Position numbers and translations under genes: made by a program. From NCBI GenBank assembly GCA_964461535.1, contig CAYWUY010000003.1:38081-102080 (forward strand): DNA of 64,000 nucleotides. The letters are read 5' to 3'. The stretch's first letter is position 1, and the number at the start of each line of letters is the position of its first letter. The notes under the pieces are model-generated. The model worked only from the letters and a program-made list of their open reading frames with translations, was not told the origin of the DNA and searched no databases. Positions 8,877 to 18,148 of the stretch are shown in pieces. This DNA is from Flavipsychrobacter sp964461535 (GTDB lineage Bacteria > Bacteroidota > Bacteroidia > Chitinophagales > Chitinophagaceae).

Positions 8877-10199
8877 TTATCTTATCATTGCCTGCCTATC
8901 TGCATCTAGCCTTACTAAAATAAAAATAAGTATGCTAAATGATAGCAGAGAGGTTCCCCCATAGCTGAGGAATGGCAAAGTTATACCAATAACAGGAGCC
9001 AACCCGATAGTCATAGAAATATTGATGGCAAAGTGGAAAAATAAAATAGAAGCAACACAATATCCATAAATTCTACTAAAATCTGAACGTTGGCGCTCTG
9101 CAACAAATATAATTCTGAGCATTAATGATAAATATAGCCCAACCAACACTGCACTCCCTATGAAGCCAAACTGTTCAGCTACTGCAGTAAAGATAAAATC
9201 TGTGCTCTGTTCCGGCACAAAGTGGTTTTTAGTATAGGTACCATTTCCAAGACCTTTCCCATATAAACCTCCAGACCCAATGGCTATTTTAGATTGCTTA
9301 ACGTTATATTCTGACTGATTACCTTTTTTAGTTTCGCCATCAGCTGTTTTTTTCTGGTAATCTTCAGGCACCTCTTTTCCTAACATAGAGTAGATACGAT
9401 CTATTTGATGCGCCTTAAGGCCGTGCTTAAATGCTAGCGGAACAGCTACTTGTGAAAATAAAACACAAAACAACCATACACCTACCAATATAAGTCTGGC
9501 TTCCATATCTCTACGAAGTAAATGCCTTATGAGCCAACCAACTCCTACAGCTAATACTGTAATTAAACCAAACATCACCCACCTATCTAGTAAAAGTGTT
9601 GACAATACAAGTGCTATTAATGAAAAGCCAACTATTAGTACTGCATTAGGTAAGCCTTCGCGATACATTACTAATATAAATGAGAAATATACCAGTGCTA
9701 AACCAGTTTCGTTTTGCAAAATAATAATGAGAGCAGGTGTTAGGGCTAAGGCTAAACCAACAATTCTATGTTTTAAGGTCTTAAAGTTTGTTTCTGGTAA
9801 GGAAAGAAACTTTGCCAATGCTAGTGAAGTAAATATTTTACAAAGCTCTCCGGGCTGTACTCCAAAGCTACCAATCCTAATCCAGGACTTAGAACCTTTA
9901 ACATCGTCGCCTATGAATATGGTTAGTATTAATAAAAATATACCAAAAGTGTAGCCCAAAAAAGCAGTTGACGCAAAGAACTTACTATCTGTAAGTAATA
10001 TAAATAACCCAACTACTATAGAATAGCCAAACCACATAAATTGCTTAGTATAGTTTCTATTAGCTATAAATATTGTGGTATCAATAGAACGATGCTCTAC
10101 CGAAAATACAGCTATCAAACCTATTACTACCAAGCATAGGTATATAGATAATATAACCCCGTCTAAACGATTGAATAATGATCTTTTTTCGAGACTCAT
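8877..10199 (-). CDS. rodA: Rod-shape-determining peptidoglycan polymerase RodA (SEDS family)
   Basis: The 440-residue multi-pass membrane protein shows the SEDS signatures: the segment with SWIRIGSFGVQPGELCKI, the late region STDFIFTAVAEQFGFIGS, and the terminal LPFLSYGGTSLL. About ten membrane helices are apparent. RodA polymerises glycan strands from lipid II and works with the class B transpeptidase PBP2. Its gene follows mrdA by only 20 bases in the same direction, which fixes it as RodA rather than FtsW. A soluble insert of about 60 residues (near KKTADGETKKGNQS) lies in the large periplasmic loop; Bacteroidota RodA proteins often have such an insert. Confidence 0.93.
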   Translation of the reverse strand: MSLEKRSLFNRLDGVILSIYLCLVVIGLIAVFSVEHRSIDTTIFIANRNYTKQFMWFGYSIVVGLFILLTDSKFFASTAFLGYTFGIFLLILTIFIGDDVKGSKSWIRIGSFGVQPGELCKIFTSLALAKFLSLPETNFKTLKHRIVGLALALTPALIIILQNETGLALVYFSFILVMYREGLPNAVLIVGFSLIALVLSTLLLDRWVMFGLITVLAVGVGWLIRHLLRRDMEARLILVGVWLFCVLFSQVAVPLAFKHGLKAHQIDRIYSMLGKEVPEDYQKKTADGETKKGNQSEYNVKQSKIAIGSGGLYGKGLGNGTYTKNHFVPEQSTDFIFTAVAEQFGFIGSAVLVGLYLSLMLRIIFVAERQRSDFSRIYGYCVASILFFHFAINISMTIGLAPVIGITLPFLSYGGTSLLSFSILIFILVRLDADRQAMIR

Positions 10200-10219
10200 T
10201 TATATATGCTACTTAAGTA

Positions 10220-12238
10220 TTATTTTGAATTATTAAATCTATTTTTCAGCCAACGGTTTATAGCCAGCGAATCGCGCATTCTATCTACCTGACTAGCCTG
10301 TCTCTTACGTTCTAATCTAGCTTGATATACTGCATCGTCATGTGCACGTTTTGCTGAGTCAATAGTATATACATATCTATTTATAAGCTGAGCCTTAAAC
10401 ATTTTTTCTTCTACAGCTTTACGTTTAGAAGATACGCTATCCTTTAAGTATTTCTCCATTAACAAACTAGCAATAGGTGCCGCCCAAGTAGCACCATATC
10501 CTGAATTTTCAACGGCTACGGCTATGGCTATTTTAGGATTTTCTCTAGGAGCAAAAGCAACGAACATAGAGTGGTTAGCCATTTTCATCACTTCTCCGTT
10601 TACAATAGCTTTATTCTCTGCTGTTCCTGTTTTAGCACATACCGATACCCCTTCAATTTTTGCTCCTGCAGCAGTACCGCTTTCCACCACATCTTGCATG
10701 GCCTGCTGAACTACATCGAATGTTGTATCGGGTATTTTTAATACCTGATGTTTTTCGTGATATTTTTTAAGTGAGGGGTCATTAATGTTCTTTCCTATAG
10801 ACTTTACGAAGTGAGGCGTATAATAATATCCTTTGTTAGCAATGATGCACATACTGTTAGCCATTTGCAAAGGAGTAAGCAATAACTCACCCTGCCCCAT
10901 ACCTACAAACACCACAGTACAAGAATTCCAAACACCTTTATACATCTTATTATATAAAGTTGTATCTGGTAACAAACCTTTACCCTCATAAGGTATATCT
11001 ATACCAGTTTGTCTGCCATAAGCAAACGCATTATAGTAATCATGCCAGCGTTGTAGTCCTTCCTTAACATTCTTAAACTTATTAAAATCAATAGTCATTC
11101 GAAAGATATGACAGAAATAAGAGTTACAAGAGTGTGCTAGTGCCAGCCTAAAATTAGCAGCATGACCCGCATCATGGTGCTCGCAAGCAATAGAACGACC
11201 ACAACCATGATAACCACCACCACAGCCATACCCAAAAGATGGCCCTATTACACCTTCACCCAACGCAACCAAACCTGTCATTGGTTTTATAGTAGAGCCG
11301 GGAGGATACATAGCTTGTATAGCACGATTGAATAATGGACGTGTAGCCTCCTTATAAAGAGCACCATAATTTCTAGCCCTCTCTTTACCTCGTAATAAAT
11401 TAGGATCATAGGACGGACTACTGACCATGGCTAGTATACCACCAGTTTGGGGGTCTATAGCTACCACACTACCTATTTTGTTTTTCATTAGCTTCTCTGC
11501 ATATTCTTGCAGTTCAGCATCCATATACAATTCTAGAGACCTACCCGACACTTCCTGAGTATCTAGTGACCCACCCTGATAAGGATCGCGAGGCCTATTA
11601 TGATTATCACGCTCTAAAAAGTGTACCCCCCTTTGTCCTCTTAATACTTCCTCATACTGCCACTCAAGTCCACTCAAACCGGCATAATCACCTTGACGAT
11701 AAGATGAATAACGAGGCTTTTTCAACATTTCAGGCGATACTTCCCCAATATAACCTAGGACAATACCTCCTACAGCATATTTATAGTCCCTAATATTACG
11801 CTCTACCAACTCAAACCCTGGAAATAAAAACGCATTTTCCTGAAAACGCGCAGTCTGTTCTGGACTCAACTGTTCTATAAAAGGGCTCTGCCTTACAGGA
11901 CCATTCCTGAAAGCAAGCGATTTTATCATTTTAGAAAATGTAGCAGTATCTATTCCTACAGCTTCGCAAAACTTAACAGTATCTATTCCTTTAATATTGC
12001 TTGGCGTAACCATTAAGTCATAGATAGCCGTATTGGATAGTATTACCCTGCCTTTTCTATCATATATAACTCCACGAGGCGGATAAACTACTTTCTTGTA
12101 AATAGCTATATCGTTTGCCATAATCTTATACTTCGACTCAAAATTCTGAAGAACACAGAGCCTGACAGTGATTATAGAGGCAACGACAATAAATATTAAC
12201 TTAATAACATATTGGCGCGGATTTGCCGCTTTGGACAT
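10220..12238 (-). CDS. mrdA: Penicillin-binding protein 2 (peptidoglycan transpeptidase)
   Basis: Counting from the chosen start (672 residues), there is an N-terminal membrane anchor (about 10-30) and a class B dimerisation domain. The transpeptidase domain has the Ser nucleophile motif STIK (Ser315, Lys318), SCN (369-371) and KTG (535-537). A Cys/His-rich insert near residue 340-355 (GCGRS, ACEHH) lies where E. coli PBP2 binds zinc. The enzyme crosslinks side-wall peptidoglycan together with RodA. The frame extends 25 codons further upstream (to 12313). A -7 promoter box at 12273-12280 lies inside that extension and the extra residues would form an odd hydrophobic lead, so I take the ATG at 12238. 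Confidence 0.94.
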   Translation of the reverse strand: MSKAANPRQYVIKLIFIVVASIITVRLCVLQNFESKYKIMANDIAIYKKVVYPPRGVIYDRKGRVILSNTAIYDLMVTPSNIKGIDTVKFCEAVGIDTATFSKMIKSLAFRNGPVRQSPFIEQLSPEQTARFQENAFLFPGFELVERNIRDYKYAVGGIVLGYIGEVSPEMLKKPRYSSYRQGDYAGLSGLEWQYEEVLRGQRGVHFLERDNHNRPRDPYQGGSLDTQEVSGRSLELYMDAELQEYAEKLMKNKIGSVVAIDPQTGGILAMVSSPSYDPNLLRGKERARNYGALYKEATRPLFNRAIQAMYPPGSTIKPMTGLVALGEGVIGPSFGYGCGGGYHGCGRSIACEHHDAGHAANFRLALAHSCNSYFCHIFRMTIDFNKFKNVKEGLQRWHDYYNAFAYGRQTGIDIPYEGKGLLPDTTLYNKMYKGVWNSCTVVFVGMGQGELLLTPLQMANSMCIIANKGYYYTPHFVKSIGKNINDPSLKKYHEKHQVLKIPDTTFDVVQQAMQDVVESGTAAGAKIEGVSVCAKTGTAENKAIVNGEVMKMANHSMFVAFAPRENPKIAIAVAVENSGYGATWAAPIASLLMEKYLKDSVSSKRKAVEEKMFKAQLINRYVYTIDSAKRAHDDAVYQARLERKRQASQVDRMRDSLAINRWLKNRFNNSK

Positions 12239-12272
12239 ATAATTGAGGTATTTTTTTTGTTGGGACGAAATA

Positions 12273-12280
12273 CAAAAGTA
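12273..12280 (-). promoter_or_regulatory. Promoter -7 box of mrdA-rodA operon
   Basis: On the minus strand the bases read TACTTTTG, a full match to the Bacteroidota TAnnTTTG box, 34 bases before the mrdA ATG. It supports the downstream start choice for mrdA. No clear -33 TTG is seen at the usual distance. Confidence 0.6.
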
Positions 12281-12416
12281 CCATAAAAAGCACACTAAAG
12301 TGATGGAAATCAACTAAAAAATTGCTCGTTTTCTTCCATTATTTATTGATTATATGGCATTATTAAAGTTACGTGTTACATACTACAATACCACCATACA
12401 TTTTATTAAAAAAAAG

Positions 12417-12481
12417 TGCAACTAACAGCTTGTTGACATTTCATTTTTAGCATATGTTTTTCACAACATATGCTAGTTGCA
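12417..12481. promoter_or_regulatory. Two-part inverted repeat in the mrdA / GldM-like intergenic region
   Basis: An inner perfect 10-bp stem (AGCATATGTT at 12449-12458 with AACATATGCT at 12465-12474) is extended directly by an outer 7-bp stem (TGCAACT at 12417-12423 with AGTTGCA at 12475-12481), leaving an unpaired left arm of 25 bases. It ends 32 bases before the ATG of the plus-strand gene. It could be an operator or a 5'-leader fold; there is no U-run to make it a terminator. Confidence 0.5.
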
Positions 12482-12513
12482 TTGCGTTATATTTACAAGC
12501 GGTAACATAAATT

Positions 12514-13176
12514 ATGAAAGTTAAACTAGTATTTGTTTATACAGTATTCTGTACAATTCTTTGCATCTCAAGCAGTGCCCAAATAAGGGCAGTACATCTA
12601 TCGCTTAAAGACTCTACCAAACCCATGCTGTATATAGGCATTGATAATAAAATAATATTCAGAAATATACCTGAAGGAGCTAAGGTGAAATATGATGGAG
12701 ATTTTGTAGAACCAGAGCTAAACAATAATAACGAGAAAATATACACCTTTTATCCTACCCTTTCGGGCAAAGACAAAATCTATGTATTAAAGGATAAGAA
12801 TGTATTGTATCAGCAAGAGTACACAATTGACTACATACCTGAACCCTCACCCAAATTGGGAATGCTTAAAGATACCACTAGCGGTGCTGTATTATCCAGA
12901 ATCCTTCAGTACCCATGCTTACTAGTTATATATCCGGGATATGCCAAACTAGCTGCAACCGTTACTTCTTACAAAATTACGGTAATGCATAGCGGGTCTG
13001 CTTTTAGCAAAGTAGTTAGCGGCAAAAACGTTAACGGCCAAAACTTTGACGCAGAGGTAATGGAAAAAATAAAATCTTGCGTAAAAGGGGACTATATAGA
13101 AATTACAGATATAAAAGCACAATTGCCAGGAGGAACTCAAAAGGCCTTAAGTAAGATAAAAGTGAATATTCTATAA
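12514..13176 (+). CDS. Secreted protein with GldM C-terminal-like domains
   Basis: After a signal peptide (about 1-23, SSSAQ) the 220 residues run parallel to the last two beta domains of GldM. The first (about 25-108) has YIGIDNKIIFRNIPEGAKV, like the GldM YIGVDNPI region. The second starts after the linker YIPEPSPKLG and has VTSYKITV, a segment ending GQNFDAE, and then GDYIEITDIKAQLPGG. GldM is the inner-membrane motor component of T9SS and gliding, about 500 residues with a membrane helix. Here only the periplasmic C-terminal part is present, carried by its own signal peptide. It is therefore not GldM itself. It may be a periplasmic accessory that mimics the GldM contact surface to the GldK/N ring (inference). 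Single gene, ended by a strong hairpin. Confidence 0.7.
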   Translation: MKVKLVFVYTVFCTILCISSSAQIRAVHLSLKDSTKPMLYIGIDNKIIFRNIPEGAKVKYDGDFVEPELNNNNEKIYTFYPTLSGKDKIYVLKDKNVLYQQEYTIDYIPEPSPKLGMLKDTTSGAVLSRILQYPCLLVIYPGYAKLAATVTSYKITVMHSGSAFSKVVSGKNVNGQNFDAEVMEKIKSCVKGDYIEITDIKAQLPGGTQKALSKIKVNIL

Positions 13177-13213
13177 ATAAGACACTAATATACAACAATA
13201 AAAAAAGTTATAA

Positions 13214-13248
13214 CTAGAACGGCCACTCTGAATGAGCGGCCGTTCTAG
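13214..13248. terminator. Bidirectional terminator hairpin
   Basis: CTAGAACGGCC and GGCCGTTCTAG form an 11-bp perfect stem with a 13-base loop. It lies between the convergent GldM-like gene and the acyl-CoA dehydrogenase gene. The flanks are AT-rich but lack a long T run. Confidence 0.7.
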
Positions 13249-13269
13249 TATAGTAAGACTAAAAATAAA

Positions 13270-14412
13270 CTAAGACTTTAGAATATCTCTTGAAATAACA
13301 AGTTTCTGAATTTCAGAAGTTCCCTCACCTATTGTACACAATTTACTGTCACGATAGTATTTTTCTACCGGGAAATCTTTTGTGTAACCATAACCACCAA
13401 ATATTTGTACTGCATCTGTAGCTACTCTTACTGCTACTTCTGAAGCATAATATTTTGCCATTGCAGACTCTTTGGTCATTTTCATACCACGATTTTTCAA
13501 ATCAGCAGCTTGATAAATCAACATTTCTGAAGCCTGAATTTGTGTAGCCATATCAGCTAATTTAAAGCCTATAGCTTGGAAATTAGCAATTGGCTGATCG
13601 AATTGATGACGCTCTTTTGCATATTTTACAGATGCTTCATAAGCACCCTTAGCTATACCAAGAGATAATGCAGCAATAGATATACGGCCACCATCTAACA
13701 CTTTCATAGCTTGTATAAAGCCTTCACCTACATTTCCTAGGCGCTGACTATCAGAAATACGGCAGTTATCAAAAATCAATTCTGCTGTTTCACTGGCACG
13801 CATACCTAACTTATTTTCTTTTTTACCTGCTGCAAACCCAGGAGTACCACGCTCTACAACAAAAGCTGTAACATTATTTTTGGTACGAGGTTCACCTGTA
13901 CGAGCTAAAACAACTGCAACATTACCAGTAATACCGTGTGTTATCCAGTTTTTAGTTCCATTAAGTATCCAATCATCACCATCGCGAGTAGCCACACAAC
14001 GCATATTACCCGCATCGCTACCGGTATTAGCTTCTGTAAGCCCCCAAGCACCTATCCACTCGCCTGTAGCTAGCTTTGGTAAATATTTTTTCTTTTGTTC
14101 GTCGTTACCGAAATATAGGATATGACCCGTACACAGAGAGTTATGTGCAGCTACAGAAAGACCAACAGAACCACATACTTTACCTATCTCACTTACAACA
14201 GTAACATATTCAAAGTAGCCTAAACCCGAACCACCATATTCTGTAGGTACTAACACACCCATTAAACCCAATTCGCCAAGTTTTTTAAACACCTCAACAG
14301 GAAATTTTTGAGTTTCATCCCACTCCATCATATCAGGACGAATGTGTTTATTGGCAAAATCACGAATCATTTCAGCTATTGAAAGCTGAGTATCTGTATA
14401 ATTAAATTCCAT
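13270..14412 (-). CDS. Acyl-CoA dehydrogenase
   Basis: The 380 residues show the complete acyl-CoA dehydrogenase fold. The N-terminal helical part is followed by the FAD/substrate motif GLTEANTGSDAG and WITHG in the beta domain. The C-terminal domain has ERHQFDQPIANFQAIGFKLADM, QIFGGYGYTKDFPVEKYYRD and the end IGEGTSEIQKLVISR. The catalytic-base position in the latter region (GEGTSEI, with Glu preceding Gly-Thr) matches short-chain or branched-chain enzymes. It oxidises an acyl-CoA to the trans-2-enoyl-CoA and passes electrons to ETF. The chain-length preference cannot be fixed from the sequence. It is monocistronic with convergent and same-strand neighbours of unrelated function. Confidence 0.93.
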   Translation of the reverse strand: MEFNYTDTQLSIAEMIRDFANKHIRPDMMEWDETQKFPVEVFKKLGELGLMGVLVPTEYGGSGLGYFEYVTVVSEIGKVCGSVGLSVAAHNSLCTGHILYFGNDEQKKKYLPKLATGEWIGAWGLTEANTGSDAGNMRCVATRDGDDWILNGTKNWITHGITGNVAVVLARTGEPRTKNNVTAFVVERGTPGFAAGKKENKLGMRASETAELIFDNCRISDSQRLGNVGEGFIQAMKVLDGGRISIAALSLGIAKGAYEASVKYAKERHQFDQPIANFQAIGFKLADMATQIQASEMLIYQAADLKNRGMKMTKESAMAKYYASEVAVRVATDAVQIFGGYGYTKDFPVEKYYRDSKLCTIGEGTSEIQKLVISRDILKS

Positions 14413-14519
14413 AAAAGATTGTGTGTTCTTTCTGTTTTAGTGGCGCAATTTTACAACTTTTTTCTGGTAGTATCATTATTTTGTTCATGTTAATAGCCTA
14501 AATATTGAGAAGTATTATA

Positions 14520-14990
14520 TTAATTTCTCTCGCTATCAACAACTACCAAGTGTTTTCTTAGCTCTACAAATGTCTCTTCAGGTATTTTTCTAATATCTAA
14601 TAACTCATCTACAGATTTAAACGCATGCATTTTTCTATAAATAAGTATTTTAGACACTGTAGCTGGTCCTATTCCTTTTAATCTAACTAGCAAGGCAGAA
14701 TCAGCAGTATTAATATTTATCTTATCAGGTAGTGGTTCGGCGTCTATATCATAATCTTGATACTTCTTTGCAGCCTCAGCCTGCTGGTAATATTTAACTC
14801 CAAAAGAGTTATTATATACCTTAAGCAAGCTATCTTGAAGCTTTTTATCAGCAGCTATATTGTAGTTACTATAGTATTTATCTATTACTATTCGGGATGA
14901 TAATACTAATACTATAATTAAGATTAAGGCTAAAGCGCCCCATCTATCACTTTTAGAAAACGTAAAATAAGATTGAATAGGTGTTTTCAT
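14520..14990 (-). CDS. ComEA-like helix-hairpin-helix protein
   Basis: The 156-residue protein has one N-terminal membrane segment (about 17-36, GALALILIIVLVLSSRIVI) and a C-terminal double helix-hairpin-helix region (about 92-150) with INTADSALLVRLKGIGPATVSKIL. This is the ComEA pattern. ComEA binds double-stranded DNA in the periplasm during natural transformation. Related membrane-anchored HhH proteins occur widely in Bacteroidota, where a competence role is not proven. The middle stretch is Lys/Tyr-rich (YYQQAEAAKKYQDYDID). It lies downstream of asnS on the same strand, separated by a weak hairpin. No other competence gene is in the window. Confidence 0.82.
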   Translation of the reverse strand: MKTPIQSYFTFSKSDRWGALALILIIVLVLSSRIVIDKYYSNYNIAADKKLQDSLLKVYNNSFGVKYYQQAEAAKKYQDYDIDAEPLPDKININTADSALLVRLKGIGPATVSKILIYRKMHAFKSVDELLDIRKIPEETFVELRKHLVVVDSERN

Positions 14991-15002
14991 GAATAATAAG
15001 AA

Positions 15003-15020
15003 GGCTACCCTAGGGCAGCC
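15003..15020 (-). terminator. Weak terminator after asnS
   Basis: On the minus strand GGCTGCCC and GGGTAGCC pair with one internal mismatch and a 2-base centre, 29 bases after the asnS stop. The T-run is poor, so read-through into the ComEA-like gene is likely. Confidence 0.45.
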
Positions 15021-15048
15021 TGTCTTTACAAAATATCAAAATACATTA

Positions 15049-16479
15049 TTAAAATTCCGCATTTTTAGGTGTGCGTGGGAATGGTATTACATCTCTTATG
15101 TTTGTCATACCTGTTACAAATAGCACCATACGTTCGAACCCTAATCCAAAACCTGCATGAGGCACCGTACCAAAACGACGAGTATCTAAATACCAATACA
15201 TTTCTTCGGCAGGTATATGCATTTCTTGCATTCTTTTTTCAAGCATGTCTAAACGCTCTTCACGCTGAGAACCTCCAACAATTTCACCTATGCCCGGTGC
15301 TAAAATATCCATAGCTGCAACTGTTTTACCGTCATCATTCATACGCATATAAAATGCCTTGATATCTTTAGGATATCCAGTAACAATTACAGGCTTTTTA
15401 AAGTGTTTTTCTACTAGATAACGCTCGTGCTCGCTTTGCATATCTATGCCCCACTTCACTTCATACTGGAATTTTTTCTTTTTGTTATGAGGTGAATTTA
15501 ATAATATGTCAATAGCCTCTGTATAGGTAATACGCTCGAACTTATTATTTAAAACAAACTCAAGCTTCTCCATTAATCCCATTTCACTACGCTCATTCAT
15601 TGGCTTTTGCTTCTCTTCATCGGCCAATCTTTGTGCTAAAAACTCTAAATCTTCTCTATTATGCTCCATTGCATAACCAATAAGATATTTTATAAAGTCT
15701 TCAGCCAAATCCATGTTGTCATTAATATCGTTGAATGCTACTTCCGGTTCTATCATCCAAAACTCAGCAAGGTGTCTTGTTGTATTTGAGTTTTCCGCTC
15801 TAAATGTAGGACCAAAGGTATATACCTCGCTTAATGCCGTTGCACCTAGCTCTGCTTCAAGCTGACCACTAACCGTAAGATTAGTACAACGACCAAAGAA
15901 ATCTTCTTTATAATCTATAGTACCATCTTCGTTTTTAGGCGGATTGTCCGGAGAAAGAGTTGTTACACGGAACATTTCTCCCGCACCCTCAGCATCTGAT
16001 GCAGTAATAATTGGGGTATGTAAATAAAAGAAACCACGATCATTAAAAAACTTATGTACTGCGAAAGCTAATGAATGACGCACACGAAACACAGCACCAA
16101 ACGTATTGGTACGGAAACGCAAGTGTGCTATTTCTCTCAAATATTCTAAACTAGGTCTGTTCTTTAACTGTAGCGGGAATTTTTCAGCATCACAATCACC
16201 TAATATGGTTAATTGCTCTGCTTTTATCTCCACTTTTTGCCCTTTTCCTAATGATGCTATAACTAAGCCGTCTACACTTATAGCTGCACCATTAGTAATG
16301 CGCTTTACTGTAGCTTCATCTGTATCCAGTCCTATTACCACCTGAATACTATTCATACATGAGCCATCATTTAAGGCTATAAACTGATTGTTGCGGAACG
16401 AACGTACCCAACCTCTTACATTTACTTGATAATCTACTTTGTCTTGCGATAGAATGTCTTTAATCTTAGTTCTTTTCAT
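15049..16479 (-). CDS. asnS: Asparaginyl-tRNA synthetase
   Basis: This class II aminoacyl-tRNA synthetase has 476 residues, the usual length. The N-terminal OB-fold anticodon domain spans about 15-110 (VNVRGWVRSFRNNQFIALNDGS). The catalytic core follows with motif 1 (FFNDRGFFYLHTP), motif 2 (FGPTFRAENSNTTRHLAEFWMIEPE) and motif 3 (GFGLGFERMVLFVTG). The combination RHLAEFWM with PHAGFGLGFER is typical of AsnRS rather than AspRS. It charges tRNA-Asn with asparagine using ATP. The start at 16479 fits the family N-terminus. The upstream 190 bases contain a short hairpin (GCATAC/GTATGC near 16498-16514) of unknown meaning. Confidence 0.96.
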   Translation of the reverse strand: MKRTKIKDILSQDKVDYQVNVRGWVRSFRNNQFIALNDGSCMNSIQVVIGLDTDEATVKRITNGAAISVDGLVIASLGKGQKVEIKAEQLTILGDCDAEKFPLQLKNRPSLEYLREIAHLRFRTNTFGAVFRVRHSLAFAVHKFFNDRGFFYLHTPIITASDAEGAGEMFRVTTLSPDNPPKNEDGTIDYKEDFFGRCTNLTVSGQLEAELGATALSEVYTFGPTFRAENSNTTRHLAEFWMIEPEVAFNDINDNMDLAEDFIKYLIGYAMEHNREDLEFLAQRLADEEKQKPMNERSEMGLMEKLEFVLNNKFERITYTEAIDILLNSPHNKKKKFQYEVKWGIDMQSEHERYLVEKHFKKPVIVTGYPKDIKAFYMRMNDDGKTVAAMDILAPGIGEIVGGSQREERLDMLEKRMQEMHIPAEEMYWYLDTRRFGTVPHAGFGLGFERMVLFVTGMTNIRDVIPFPRTPKNAEF

Positions 16480-16670
16480 TCTTTATAATTACTAGTCGCA
16501 TACACTATGTATGCATTATTAGAATCCACTAAAATACAGCAAATAGTTATGCCTACAATATATAAGTATATAAATACACACTTATTTAGCAGTATAGTAA
16601 CAACATAAACGCGTCAGAAATCTATTTTGGCTATTCAGTGCTATATATTCCCAAAATAAACATAACAACC

Positions 16671-18095
16671 TTAGCACTCGCTTAAGCTTATAGGCACTTG
16701 CACAGCCAATCCGCCTTCGGCAGTTTCTTTATACTTATGGTTCATATCTTGCGATGTTTCCCACATAGTATTTACTACAGCATCTAGTGTAATTCTAGCC
16801 TTTGTAGGATCGCTTTGTAGAGCCAACTGTGACGCTGTAATGGCCTTAATAGCCCCCATAGTGTTGCGCTCTATACATGGCACTTGTACCAATCCGGCTA
16901 CAGGGTCGCAGGTTAAACCCAAGTGATGCTCCATAGCTATTTCTCCAGCCATTAAGCATTGTCCGGGACTACCACCTAATACCTCAGTTAGCGCTGCCGC
17001 CGCCATAGACGAGGAAACACCTATTTCTGCCTGACAGCCACCCATAGCAGCTGACAATGTTGCCCCTTTCTTAAATATGCTCCCTATCTCAGAGGCTGTT
17101 AATAAGAATCTGGTTATTTTTTCCTCATCATTTCCATCACAAAAAGCAATAAAATATTGCAATACTGCCGGCACAACACCCGCCGCGCCATTAGTAGGTG
17201 CAGTAACAACCCTGCTAAACGAGGCATTCTCTTCATTTACCGCTAAAGCAAAACAGCTTACCCAATCTAGTGTATACTTAAAAGATTGTCCGCCACTACG
17301 TATTACGTCTAGCCATTGGTCGTAGCTATTATAAGGCTTGCCATTGGTTAACTTTTTGTTGAGCTCTGATGCACGTCTTGTAACATTTAGGCCTCCGGGC
17401 AATGTACCACTTATGTGACACCCTCTGTAAATACAATCACGCATCACAGACCAAATATTCATAACACCAGCTTTAGTGTCCTTTTCAGAACGCCAGGTCA
17501 ATTCATTTTTTAGTACAATATCTGATATGGGTAAACCAGTATTCTGCGTATATTTTAATAATTCCTCAGCCTTTTCTATTGGGTAAGGTAAACTTATGGC
17601 ACCTCCACCAGCTCCATCTTCACCTTCCTTAACCACAAAACCACCACCTATGCTATAATATGTTTCTGCAATCTCTTTTCCGTTATTGAATGAGCATAAA
17701 AAAGTAACCGCGTTTGGGTGAAAAGGTAAACTTTCATCAAATAAAAAAACGACATCAACGGCAGGATCAAAATCTATCTCCAATTTCTTATTCAACAACA
17801 TTTTTCGCCTATCATTCAGTTGCTCAATACGAGGATTAATCATATTAACATCAAACGTAACGGGATCTTCTCCACACAAACCAAGCAATACTGCTACATC
17901 AGTACCATGCCCTTTACCTGTTTTAGCCAAAGAGCCATAAAGTAACACTTTTACATGTATAACATTTTCAATTCCTTTAGTTTCTATGGTAGCCAAAAAT
18001 CTCTGAGCTGCCCTCCACGGGCCTAAAGTGTGAGAGCTACTTGGCCCTATGCCTATCTTAAAAATATCGAATACCGAAATACTTTCCTTATTCAC
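16671..18095 (-). CDS. sdaA: L-serine ammonia-lyase (iron-sulfur serine dehydratase)
   Basis: This is a single-chain enzyme of 474 residues. The N-terminal beta domain has the signature SVFDIFKIGIGPSSSHTLGPW, and the alpha domain has TAPTNGAAGVVPAV, MGGCQAEIGVSSSMAA and HHLGLTCDPVAGLVQVPC. The cysteines in the FCDG, GGCQ and LTCDP segments are the three [4Fe-4S] ligands of the family. The protein ends with Cys as its very last residue (SLSEC). In the Legionella enzyme the C-terminal cysteine is the fourth, displaceable cluster ligand, and this sequence fits that tail-in-mouth arrangement. It converts serine to pyruvate and ammonia. The start codon is GTG (18095), directly before the conserved N-terminus. 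A -7 box lies 45 bases upstream. Confidence 0.95.
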   Translation of the reverse strand: MNKESISVFDIFKIGIGPSSSHTLGPWRAAQRFLATIETKGIENVIHVKVLLYGSLAKTGKGHGTDVAVLLGLCGEDPVTFDVNMINPRIEQLNDRRKMLLNKKLEIDFDPAVDVVFLFDESLPFHPNAVTFLCSFNNGKEIAETYYSIGGGFVVKEGEDGAGGGAISLPYPIEKAEELLKYTQNTGLPISDIVLKNELTWRSEKDTKAGVMNIWSVMRDCIYRGCHISGTLPGGLNVTRRASELNKKLTNGKPYNSYDQWLDVIRSGGQSFKYTLDWVSCFALAVNEENASFSRVVTAPTNGAAGVVPAVLQYFIAFCDGNDEEKITRFLLTASEIGSIFKKGATLSAAMGGCQAEIGVSSSMAAAALTEVLGGSPGQCLMAGEIAMEHHLGLTCDPVAGLVQVPCIERNTMGAIKAITASQLALQSDPTKARITLDAVVNTMWETSQDMNHKYKETAEGGLAVQVPISLSEC

Positions 18096-18140
18096 GGGTT
18101 AGAATGTTGTGTACCTAAAATGGGAATAAATTTTCCTTTT

Positions 18141-18148
18141 CAAAGATA
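18141..18148 (-). promoter_or_regulatory. Promoter -7 box of sdaA
   Basis: The minus strand reads TATCTTTG, matching TAnnTTTG, with 45 bases between it and the GTG start of sdaA. A TTG further upstream is at a wider-than-usual spacing (23). Confidence 0.5.

Noticed and set aside
12239..12313. 25-codon N-terminal extension of mrdA
   Set aside because: Contains the promoter -7 box and would give an unusual N-terminus.
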